In this document: piece by piece, positions 48,713 through 55,659 of the stretch
How positions within the stretch are numbered: position 1 is the first letter of the stretch
Layout of the letters: each line of letters begins with the position of its first letter
DNA from: Streptomyces sp. SM10
GTDB taxonomy: Bacteria > Actinomycetota > Actinomycetes > Streptomycetales > Streptomycetaceae
NCBI RefSeq assembly: GCF_002910915.1
Contig: NZ_NEUF01000048.1
Span: 124,001-188,000 of the forward strand
Direction of reading: 5' to 3'
Length of the DNA: 64,000 nucleotides
Position numbers and translations under genes: made by a program
Notes under the pieces: model-generated
Seen by the model: only the letters and a program-made list of their open reading frames with translations
The model's database searches: none
What the model was told of the DNA's origin: nothing

Positions 48713-48718
48713 GTAGAG
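48713..48718 (+). promoter_or_regulatory. -10-like box for the ferredoxin-like gene
   Basis: TAGAGT at 48713-48718 lies 42 nt before the ATG at 48761 and is divergent from the riboswitch promoter. Confidence 0.4.
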
Positions 48719-48760
48719 TCCTACGGTGATCATCCGCGCCGTCCCCGGGAGTGCACCCGA

Positions 48761-49171
48761 ATGAGCCGCCGTCCTCGCAAGGCCGCCGGTACCGGGCCCT
48801 CCCGGCCCACGGTGAGCGTCTGCCGGGGCTGCTGCTGCGGCACCCCGAAGATCCCCGGCGTGGACCACGCCGGGCAGCTCGCCCAGCTGCGGCAGGCCCT
48901 CGACGGGGCCGCGACCGTGCGCGCCGTGGAGTGCCTCGACGCGTGCGAACACGGCAACGTCATCGTCGTGCAGCCCTCGGCGGAAGGCCGGCGGGCGGGC
49001 GGCCGCCCCGTCTGGCTCGGGCTGGTCAACGATCCGCACGCCGTGGCCGACATCGCCGCCTGGGCGGGGGAGGGCGGACCCGGCCTCGCCGACCCGCCGG
49101 AGATCCTGGACCTGTACGCCTTCAGTCCCTCGCGCCGGATCCGGGCGGGACTGGACGGCGAGCAGGCGTGA
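48761..49171 (+). CDS. (2Fe-2S) ferredoxin domain-containing protein
   Basis: 136 aa, ATG with GGGAG 8 nt upstream. A thioredoxin-like [2Fe-2S] fold is suggested by VSVCRGCCCGTPKIPG and, 35 residues later, VECLDACEHGNVIVVQP, the four-Cys arrangement of this family. The C-terminal half lacks motifs. It shares a GTGA overlap with the downstream lipoprotein glucanase, which is surprising for a cytoplasmic redox protein. Partner unknown. Confidence 0.8.
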   Translation: MSRRPRKAAGTGPSRPTVSVCRGCCCGTPKIPGVDHAGQLAQLRQALDGAATVRAVECLDACEHGNVIVVQPSAEGRRAGGRPVWLGLVNDPHAVADIAAWAGEGGPGLADPPEILDLYAFSPSRRIRAGLDGEQA

Positions 49172-50058
49172 AGGCCCGGACGGGCGGCAGGAGCGCGGCG
49201 ACGCGCAGGTGGACCCGCGTGGCACTCGTGCCGGCGCTCGTCGGACTGCTGAGCGGATGCGGGTCCGCTCCCGCGCACACGGAACCCCCCGCGGCCGGGG
49301 ACCTGCCGTTCTGGCAGGCAGAGTTCGACGGGCCCGCGGCCACCCGCCCCCCGGAGGAGTCCTGGACGGCCGAATCCGGGAACCGGGAGGCCGAGGGCTG
49401 GGGCAACAACGAACTGCAGTACTACACGGACGACGCGGCCAACTCCGCACTCGACGGCGAGGGTCACCTCGTGATCTCGGCCCGGCCCGCCCCCGCTGGT
49501 TCCGAACTTCCCTGCTTCACACAGGAGTTCTGCACCTGGACGTCGGCGCGCCTGACCACCGGGGGAAAGGTCGCGCTCACGCACGGACGGGTGGAGGTCC
49601 GCGCGAAGATGCCCACCGGCACCGGACTGCTCCCGGCGATCTGGATGCTGGGCGACAACGGAGTGGAGTGGCCCGGACAGGGCGAGATCGACATCTGCGA
49701 AGTGGTCGGCGGGGAACCGCGCACGGCGTACGGCACCGCGCACGGTCCGACCTATTTCAACGAGAACGGGATGGGCGGCTCCACCACCCTCGCGGCCGAC
49801 GCCTCGGAGGCGTTCCACACCTACGCCGTCGACAAGCAGCCGCGCCGTATCACCTGGTCCGTCGACGGAGAGCCGTACTTCACCCTCACCCCGTCGATGC
49901 TGCCCTCACCGCACGACTGGGTCTTCGAACAGGACATGCACCTACTGCTCGACGTCGCGGTCGGGGGCGACTGGCCCGGTCCTCCCGACGCCTCGACGCC
50001 GGCCCCCGCGTCGATGACGGTCGACCACGTGCGCTTCTACGGCACGGGCCACGCATGA
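49168..50058 (+). CDS. Glycoside hydrolase family 16 lipoprotein (beta-1,3-glucanase-like)
   Basis: 296 aa from a GTG overlapping the preceding stop. Lipoprotein signal with lipobox LSGC (Cys31). The GH16 jelly-roll carries the catalytic motif GEIDICEV: nucleophile Glu173, Asp175 and acid/base Glu178. Flanking WGNNELQYYT, HGRVEVRAKMPTGTGLLPAIWML and HTYAVDKQPRRITWSVDG are typical of laminarinases. It acts outside the cell on beta-1,3 or mixed-linkage glucan. About 70 residues before the catalytic site are complete, so the enzyme is full length. Confidence 0.9.
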   Translation: MKARTGGRSAATRRWTRVALVPALVGLLSGCGSAPAHTEPPAAGDLPFWQAEFDGPAATRPPEESWTAESGNREAEGWGNNELQYYTDDAANSALDGEGHLVISARPAPAGSELPCFTQEFCTWTSARLTTGGKVALTHGRVEVRAKMPTGTGLLPAIWMLGDNGVEWPGQGEIDICEVVGGEPRTAYGTAHGPTYFNENGMGGSTTLAADASEAFHTYAVDKQPRRITWSVDGEPYFTLTPSMLPSPHDWVFEQDMHLLLDVAVGGDWPGPPDASTPAPASMTVDHVRFYGTGHA

Positions 50059-50077
50059 CGGTCCGCGGGTGGCGGGT

Positions 50078-50806
50078 TCATCCCCGCTCCGTGGACAGCC
50101 GCTCCAGCAGGGCGGGCAGCGCCGTCGCGATGGGTTCGCGGACGGTCTCCTCGGCCAGCTCGTCGTAGGGCGTCGGCTCGGCGTTGACGACGACGAGCCG
50201 TGCGCCGTGCTCCACCGCGATCCCCGCCAGCGAGGCCGCCGGCTGCACCTGGAGTGTCGTCCCCACGGCGACGAACACCTGGCTCGCCTTCGTGATCGCC
50301 ATGGCCTCGGCGAGTACTTCCGGGTCGAGCCGCTCGCCGAACATCACCGTCGCCGGCTTCAGGATCCCGCCGCAGACCGTGCACGAGGGGTCCGCCTCAC
50401 CGGCCTCGACCCGGGCCAGTGTGTCGTCCATCGCGGAACGGGCATGGCACCGCGTGCAGACCACCTCGCGTGCCGTGCCGTGGAGTTCGACGACCTTGCG
50501 GGCGGACAGCCCCGCCCGCTGGTGCAGGCCGTCGATGTTCTGCGTGAGCACCCGGACCGGGGTACCGGACCGCTCGAGCGCGGCCACCGCGCGATGGGCG
50601 GCGTTCGGCTCGGCGCCCCACGTCGCCGCATCGCGGCGCATCAGCCAGGACCGGCGGCGGATCTCCGGATCGGACATGTAGAAGTCGTAGGTGACGAGCT
50701 TCTCCGCCTCCGGGTCCTTGGTCCACAGGCCCTGCGGACCCCGGTAGTCGGGAATGCCGGAGTCCGTGGAGATGCCGGCGCCGCTGAGGATCGCGACGAG
50801 AGTCAT
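50078..50806 (-). CDS. Sir2-family NAD-dependent protein deacylase
   Basis: 242 aa. Rossmann motif ILSGAGISTDSGIPDYRGPQGLW, NAD site TQNIDGLHQRAG, catalytic His109 (ELHG), zinc Cys117/120/142/145 (CTRC, CTVC) and GTTLQVQPAASL. Class III lysine deacetylase; bacterial CobB/SrtN type, acting on acetyl-CoA synthetase and other acylated proteins. Convergent with the GH16 gene; 69 nt from the Nudix fragment. Confidence 0.93.
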   Translation of the reverse strand: MTLVAILSGAGISTDSGIPDYRGPQGLWTKDPEAEKLVTYDFYMSDPEIRRRSWLMRRDAATWGAEPNAAHRAVAALERSGTPVRVLTQNIDGLHQRAGLSARKVVELHGTAREVVCTRCHARSAMDDTLARVEAGEADPSCTVCGGILKPATVMFGERLDPEVLAEAMAITKASQVFVAVGTTLQVQPAASLAGIAVEHGARLVVVNAEPTPYDELAEETVREPIATALPALLERLSTERG

Positions 50807-50875
50807 GGCCCGAGCCTACGGACGGCCCGGTCCCGCCGCGACGACATTTCCGCGGGCGCCCCCCAGGGCTGACCC

Positions 50876-51236
50876 TCACCCCGAGACCGGCAGGCCGTCC
50901 TCCAGCTCGGCAGCTCCCGCGCCGGAGTCCAGCACCTCCAGCGCCGCCGAGACACGTCGCTCGAGCCGGCCGGGCAGGTGGGCGGCGAGGCCGGTGCGGT
51001 CGACCAGCTTCCAGGAGAGCAGTTCCTCCTCCTGGAGGCGGATCGCGTCGAACCGCTCCTGGGCCAGCACGCCGCCGTCGTACAGGTACGCGACGATGGG
51101 CGGGCGTGCCGGACCGCGCACCCAGTCGACCGCGAGCAGCCGGCCCGGCGCCAGGTCGAGACCGATCTCCTCCAGCGTCTCGCGGCGGGCACCCTGCCGG
51201 GGGCTCTCGCCTTCGCCCGACTCGACGGTGCCGCCG
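50876..51236 (-). pseudogene. Nudix hydrolase, C-terminal part (cut by inserted element)
   Basis: Encodes TVESGEGESPRQGARRETLEEIG, the Nudix box, and the rest of the protein (LLAVDWVRGPARPPIVAYLY, RLQEEELLSWKLV). The N-terminal half ends at 61531 on the far side of the element. Joined at the shared CGGCGG the two parts give 165 codons in frame with ALPGG-TVESG at the junction, as in intact family members. At present an ATG inside the element (51253) would give a protein lacking the substrate-binding N-terminal half. Confidence 0.9.
51231..51236. repeat. Left junction core CCGCCG
   Basis: Six-bp core shared with 61531-61536; one copy belongs to the interrupted Nudix gene. Recombination probably occurs within it. 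Confidence 0.8.
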
Positions 51237-51252
51237 TTATGAACAGTTCGCA

Positions 51253-51332
51253 TGTCTCAACCCCCCAACTGTCTCAGCGGACGCGCTGCACGGCGCGACT
51301 CAAGGAGGTATGGATGAGGGTCGTGTGTCTCA
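51253..51332 (+). repeat. Subterminal TGTCTCA repeats, left end
   Basis: TGTCTCA at 51253-51259, 51270-51276 and 51326-51332; the last two extend to TGTCTCAGCGG. They are likely recombinase-binding sites. 51237-51409 contains no gene. Confidence 0.65.
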
Positions 51333-51409
51333 GCGGTAACTCCAGAATCCTGCAGGTTCGGCTTCCCCTTGTACTGGGCGGAGAGGGTCTGCATACAGCC
51401 GAGCCGGTC

Positions 51410-52273
51410 TCAGACATCCCGGCGCCGCACGACGATCATGGCGACGGACACCGAGACGAGCGCCCAGGCCGCGAGCGCTATCCAGGAGCCCGTGATCGTG
51501 GCGGGGTATGCGCCCACGCTGGCGTTGGAGTCGGGGTTGAGCGCCAGCCGGCCCTGGGCGGCGAGCGGCAGGTGGTTGCCGATCTCCTTCAAGAACCTGT
51601 ACCTCTCGCCACCGAAGAGCATGGGCAGGATGAAGAGCATGCCTACTGCTGCGACGATCGAGGCCGTGGCGTGTCGTAGGACGGCGCCGAGCGCCATGCC
51701 GATGAGTGCGCAGACCGGGATGACCAGCGCGTATGCCGCAACGGCCCGCAGACAGCCGGGGTCGTGGATCGAGAGGCCGACGTGGCGTGAGGCCAGCATC
51801 GCGTTGGTGGTGAAGAACGACGTCACGGAGACGATCACACCGAGAACGAGCGTGATCGCCGTGACGAGAGCCACCTTGGCCGTGATCACCGCACGCCGGT
51901 CGGGGGCGGCGGCGAGCGTGGTACGGATCATTCCGGTGGCGTACTCGCCGAAGACCGTAATGGCACCGAAACTGGCCGCGGCCAGTGCCATGACGTCGGC
52001 GGCGATGCTGCCCAGGCCGTGGAACAGCGGGTCGTACTTGAAGGGCGGGAAACCGGGCAGCGGGGGATGCGGCTGGTCGATGTACGTCAGGTCGGAGCGG
52101 ACGGCGTTCACGTTGATCGCGATGGCGACGACGGCGCTGAGGGCGAGCACCCAGTAGGTGGACCGGAGCGACCGCATCTTGATCCACTCAGCGGCAAGCA
52201 GGTCGACGAACCTGGCTACCGGTTCGGCGGCGCGCTCGGACGGCCTGGTGCCGGAGAACGTCGTTGTGCTCAT
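51410..52273 (-). CDS. ABC-2 type transporter permease (element cargo)
   Basis: 287 aa from ATG 52273, overlapping the ATPase stop (ATGA). Six membrane helices: RSTYWVLALSAVVAIAINV, VMALAAASFGAITVFGEYATGMIRTTL, AVITAKVALVTAITLVLGVIVSV, AYALVIPVCALIGMALGAVL, ASIVAAVGMLFILPML and SWIALAAWALVSVSVAMIVV, ending VRRRDV. This is the usual layout of DrrB-like exporters for antibiotics or of bacitracin/lantibiotic-response pumps. Its substrate is probably linked to the adjacent sensor kinase. Confidence 0.87.
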   Translation of the reverse strand: MSTTTFSGTRPSERAAEPVARFVDLLAAEWIKMRSLRSTYWVLALSAVVAIAINVNAVRSDLTYIDQPHPPLPGFPPFKYDPLFHGLGSIAADVMALAAASFGAITVFGEYATGMIRTTLAAAPDRRAVITAKVALVTAITLVLGVIVSVTSFFTTNAMLASRHVGLSIHDPGCLRAVAAYALVIPVCALIGMALGAVLRHATASIVAAVGMLFILPMLFGGERYRFLKEIGNHLPLAAQGRLALNPDSNASVGAYPATITGSWIALAAWALVSVSVAMIVVRRRDV

Positions 52274-53190
52274 CGGGCTTCTCCTGCGAGGAATTCGACG
52301 CTGTCGGCGGTGAGGGACATGAACGCCGACTCCAGGGACGAGGTGTGGGTGGCGAGTTCGTGCAGCACCAGGCGGTGCCGGTGGGCAAGGTCGCCGATCC
52401 GGGCCGAGGTCAGACCGGTGACCCGGACTGCCTGGTCGCTCTCCCGGCGCACCGACGCACCCTCGGCGATCAGCACGGCCTCCAGGGCCTCCAGGTTGGG
52501 CGAGTGCACGGTCACGCCCAGGGAGGTATTGCGGGCCGAGAAGTCCTCCAGGGTCTGGTCGGCGATCAGCCGGCCCTGGCCGATGACGATGAGCCGGTCG
52601 GCGGTGTGCTCCATCTCGGCCATCATGTGACTGGAGACGAACACGGTGCGGCCCTCGGACGCCAGACGACGGAACAGACCACGCACCCACAGCACGCCCT
52701 CGGGGTCCAGACCGTTCAGGGGCTCATCGAACAGGAGCACTGGCGGATCGCCGAGCAGAGCCCCCGCGATGCCGAGACGTTGCTTCATACCGAGGGAGAA
52801 CCCCCCGATCCGGCGCCGCGCAACCTTCGCCAGCCCGACCTCCTGGAGGACCTCGTCCACGCGGGACAACGGGATGCGGTTGCTACGGGCCAGAGCGGAC
52901 AGGTGCGCCTGTGCGCTGCGTCCGCCGTGGACGTCTTGAGCGTCCAACAGCGCGCCGACGTGGCGCAGTCCGCGCGGGCGGTGCGAAAAGGGAACCCCGT
53001 CCACGGTGACGGACCCGCGGGTGGGGGCGTTCAGGCCCAGGATCATCCGCAGCGTGGTGGATTTGCCTGCGCCGTTCGGGCCGAGGAAGCCGGTGACCTT
53101 GCCCGGTTCCACGGTGAAGGTCAGGTTGTCGACGGCGACGGTGTCGCCGTATCGCTTGGTCAGTCGGGTGGATTCGATCACGGGGTCCAA
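52270..53190 (-). CDS. ABC transporter ATP-binding protein, DrrA/BcrA type (element cargo)
   Basis: 306 aa; TTG 53190 is the longest start and GTG 53181 (MIESTRLTKRYG) is equally plausible. Walker A GFLGPNGAGKSTTLRM, signature GGFSLGMKQRLGIAGALL, Walker B PVLLFDEPLNGLDPEG and VSSHMMAEMEHTADRLIVI are complete. The C-terminal extension (about 90 aa, ending ESAFMSLTADSVEFLAGEAR) is typical of drug-export ATPases. Divergent from the kinase gene across 124 nt that must hold both promoters. Confidence 0.88.
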   Translation of the reverse strand: MDPVIESTRLTKRYGDTVAVDNLTFTVEPGKVTGFLGPNGAGKSTTLRMILGLNAPTRGSVTVDGVPFSHRPRGLRHVGALLDAQDVHGGRSAQAHLSALARSNRIPLSRVDEVLQEVGLAKVARRRIGGFSLGMKQRLGIAGALLGDPPVLLFDEPLNGLDPEGVLWVRGLFRRLASEGRTVFVSSHMMAEMEHTADRLIVIGQGRLIADQTLEDFSARNTSLGVTVHSPNLEALEAVLIAEGASVRRESDQAVRVTGLTSARIGDLAHRHRLVLHELATHTSSLESAFMSLTADSVEFLAGEAR

Positions 53191-53302
53191 GCTGCCGGGG
53201 AGGGCGCGGAGCCGGCATCGGCCGGTGGTTCACACTTATGAGCCCGGCTGGTAGCCCGGGGGATTACGTTCGTGGGCCAATGCCCCGACGGACGTGCATC
53301 GA

Positions 53303-53317
53303 TAGGATCGAGCGATG
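53303..53317 (+). promoter_or_regulatory. Leaderless-type promoter of the kinase gene
   Basis: TAGGAT (53303-53308) lies 6 nt before the ATG at 53315 with no ribosome-binding site. Confidence 0.5.
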
Positions 53318-54484
53318 ATCGCCACTCCTCATGCACCCCGGCTCAAACGCGTGCCACCGGGTGTGTGGGTGGCGGCCTTCTGGTCGACCCTCATCCTGGT
53401 GCGCATGTTCCAACGGCCGGACGAGCTGCAGCGCCTGTTCCGGTACAACGGCAACACTGAAGACGCGCCGCTCCTGGTCACCGCCGTCGTCACGACCTTG
53501 GGGGCGCTGCTCCTGTTCCGCGCGCCGCTGGCGGCCGTAGCCGTGGCGCTCACGGGTACTGTCTTCTCCCTCGGGATGCCGGTACGGGAGACACCCGTCG
53601 CACTCTTCCTCCTGGCCGACGCGGCCGTGGGCTACACCGCTGCGACCCGTTCACGGCGCGTCTCGGTACTCGCCGCCGCGCTGCCGGTCGGCATACTGGC
53701 CGGCTACACGTTCTGGCGGCTTGCTAGTGGCTACTTCTTCAACCTCGCGGTCCCGGCCGCCCTCGCGTCGACCGTCGTCATCGCCTGGCTGATCGGCAAC
53801 ACGGTCCATCAGAACCGGGCGCACGCAGACACAGTGCGCGCCCAGGCCACCGAGCAGGCGGTCACGGCCGAGCGGCTGCGGATCGCCCGGGAGCTGCACG
53901 ACATGGTCGCGCACAACATCGGCATCATCGCCATCCAGGCTGGTGTGGGCAGCCGGGTCATGGACACCCAGCCAGCCGAGACGCGCAACGCGCTCAACGC
54001 CATCGAGGCCACCAGCAGGGAGACCCTCTTCGGCCTGCGGCGGATGCTCGGCGCACTCCGGCAGAGCGACCAGGAGTCCGCGCCGCTCGACCCGACCCCG
54101 GGTCTGGCCGCCCTTGATCAACTGGTTGGGAAGACCGCAGCCGCCGGGGTCCGGGTCGACGTCCGATGGCGGGGGGACCGACGTGATCTGCCCTCCGACG
54201 TCGACCTCGCGGCCTTCCGTATCGTCCAGGAGGCGGTCACCAACGTGGTGCGACATTCCGGCACCCGGGACTGCAGCGTGACGGTCGACTACCGCCTCGA
54301 CGAACTGTCCGTCGATATCGTCGACCTCGGTTGCGGCGGCACCGTCGCAGATTCCGGATACGGCATCGCCGGCATGCGTGAACGGGTCAGTCTGCTGCAG
54401 GGCGAATTCAGCGCCGGGCCGCGCCCGGAAGGCGGCTTCCGCGTGGCAGCTCGGCTGCCTGTGCCTGTGGAGGCAGGACGATGA
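53315..54484 (+). CDS. Sensor histidine kinase, HisKA_3/NarL-partner type (element cargo)
   Basis: 389 aa. Residues about 15-165 hold four to five membrane helices with very short loops, i.e. an intramembrane-sensing kinase. Dimerisation/phosphoacceptor helix AERLRIARELHDMVAHNIG (His195). HATPase: FRIVQEAVTNVVRHSGTRDC (N-box) and GYGIAGMRERVSLLQGEFSA (G-box). Coupled to the response regulator by a 4-nt ATGA overlap. Kinases of this type next to ABC exporters usually detect cell-wall-active compounds. Confidence 0.9.
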   Translation: MIATPHAPRLKRVPPGVWVAAFWSTLILVRMFQRPDELQRLFRYNGNTEDAPLLVTAVVTTLGALLLFRAPLAAVAVALTGTVFSLGMPVRETPVALFLLADAAVGYTAATRSRRVSVLAAALPVGILAGYTFWRLASGYFFNLAVPAALASTVVIAWLIGNTVHQNRAHADTVRAQATEQAVTAERLRIARELHDMVAHNIGIIAIQAGVGSRVMDTQPAETRNALNAIEATSRETLFGLRRMLGALRQSDQESAPLDPTPGLAALDQLVGKTAAAGVRVDVRWRGDRRDLPSDVDLAAFRIVQEAVTNVVRHSGTRDCSVTVDYRLDELSVDIVDLGCGGTVADSGYGIAGMRERVSLLQGEFSAGPRPEGGFRVAARLPVPVEAGR

Positions 54485-55140
54485 TCTGTGTCCTTCTGAT
54501 CGATGACCAGCCCCTGATCCGTAGCGGCCTACGCGTCCTCATCGCCGACACCCCCGACCTGCAGGTAGTGGGTGAGGCTGGGAACGGCACCGAGGCGGTG
54601 GAACTGGTTCAACGGCTAAGGCCGGACGTCGCCATCATGGACATCCGCATGCCCGAAATGGATGGCATCGAGGCCACCCGCCGGATCAACGCGGATCCGG
54701 AGTCGAAGACCCGTGTACTCGTCCTCACCACCTTTGACGACGACGAGTACGTCTACGGCGCGCTGCGCGCCGGAGCGAGCGGTTTCCTCGTCAAGGACAT
54801 GCCGCTGGAGACCATCCTCGACGGGATCAGGATCGTCGCCGCGGGTGACGCTCTCATAGCTCCGAGCGTCACCCGCCGTCTCATTGGGGAGTTCGCCACA
54901 CGGCCCGAGCCCACCCTCGCCAGCCGGGTGGTAGTCGACAGCATCACCGGCCGGGAACGCGAGGTCCTGACCCTTGTCGGCCGCGGCCTGTCCAACACCG
55001 AGATCGCGGAGGAGCTCTCCATCAGCGTGGCCACGGCCAAGGCGCACCTCGCACGACTCTTCACCAAACTCGACGCACGCGACCGGGTCCACCTCGTCAT
55101 CCTCGCTTATGAGATCGGCCTGGTCGCGCCCACACGGTGA
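54481..55140 (+). CDS. Response regulator, NarL/FixJ family (element cargo)
   Basis: 219 aa. Receiver domain with VLLIDDQPLIRSGLR, phosphoacceptor Asp54 (AIMDIRMPEMDG), the switch Thr (VLVLTTFDDDEYVYGAL) and Lys in GFLVKDMPLE. C-terminal LuxR HTH: REREVLTLVGRGLSNTEIAEELSI, TAKAHLARLFTKLDARDRVHLV. It probably activates the divergent ABC operon. 55141-55254 separates it, tail to tail, from the recombinase module. Confidence 0.92.
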   Translation: MICVLLIDDQPLIRSGLRVLIADTPDLQVVGEAGNGTEAVELVQRLRPDVAIMDIRMPEMDGIEATRRINADPESKTRVLVLTTFDDDEYVYGALRAGASGFLVKDMPLETILDGIRIVAAGDALIAPSVTRRLIGEFATRPEPTLASRVVVDSITGREREVLTLVGRGLSNTEIAEELSISVATAKAHLARLFTKLDARDRVHLVILAYEIGLVAPTR

Positions 55141-55254
55141 GGTCCACCCGCAGATGTCCCCTCGGCCTCAGTGATCCGCCCAATCCGGTTTCCGAGCCGT
55201 TTGCCGTCGTGCTTCTCGGCTACGTACGCACCTCAGCGTGTGCATCCCGACTCG

Positions 55255-55659
55255 TCATACTCCGCCGTTGAGAACGGTGAGGCGGCTCTGCTGCTGCTTA
55301 CTCAGCTTCTTCTTCAGATCGATGTTCTCGTGGTAGAGGTTGGCTGTCACCGTGGCCAGGGCGTCGAGTTTGCTCTGTAGCTCGCTGACCTTCATGTTGG
55401 CTTTCCGGAGCTTTCCCTTGAGTTCAGCGATGGTTTCGTCGCGCTGAACCTCGCCAGGCGTCCGGAGGACTGGTTGCGGGATGCGGGCGTTCCACTCGGC
55501 GAGGATGTCCTCGGCCCGGTGGACGCTGGCGTGGCTGACCTGGGCTTCGCGGGCCAGGTTCTCCTTGGTGAGCGCACCGTCGCTGTGCAGGGGCTCTCCC
55601 GCCAGCAGCCGGGCCATGGCCTCCCGGAGTTTGGCGGCAGTGGCTGCGGACACCGGCAT
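55255..55659 (-). CDS. DUF6262/TnpC-like accessory protein of the recombinase module
   Basis: 134 aa. The N-terminal half has an HTH-like segment (GALTKENLAREAQVSHASVH) and the C-terminal half a coiled coil (DETIAELKGKLRKANMKVSE, LYHENIDLKKKLSKQQ). Same position and size class as Tn554 TnpC (about 125 aa), which assists and orients transposition. The start overlaps the stop of the 785-aa recombinase by one base (TGATG), showing co-translation. Confidence 0.75.
   Translation of the reverse strand: MPVSAATAAKLREAMARLLAGEPLHSDGALTKENLAREAQVSHASVHRAEDILAEWNARIPQPVLRTPGEVQRDETIAELKGKLRKANMKVSELQSKLDALATVTANLYHENIDLKKKLSKQQQSRLTVLNGGV

Noticed and set aside
51180..51236. Apparent two-residue insertion in the Nudix box (GEGES)
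   Set aside because: Relatives that I recall carry a similar extra pair (ESDTGET), so this is a subfamily trait and not damage.
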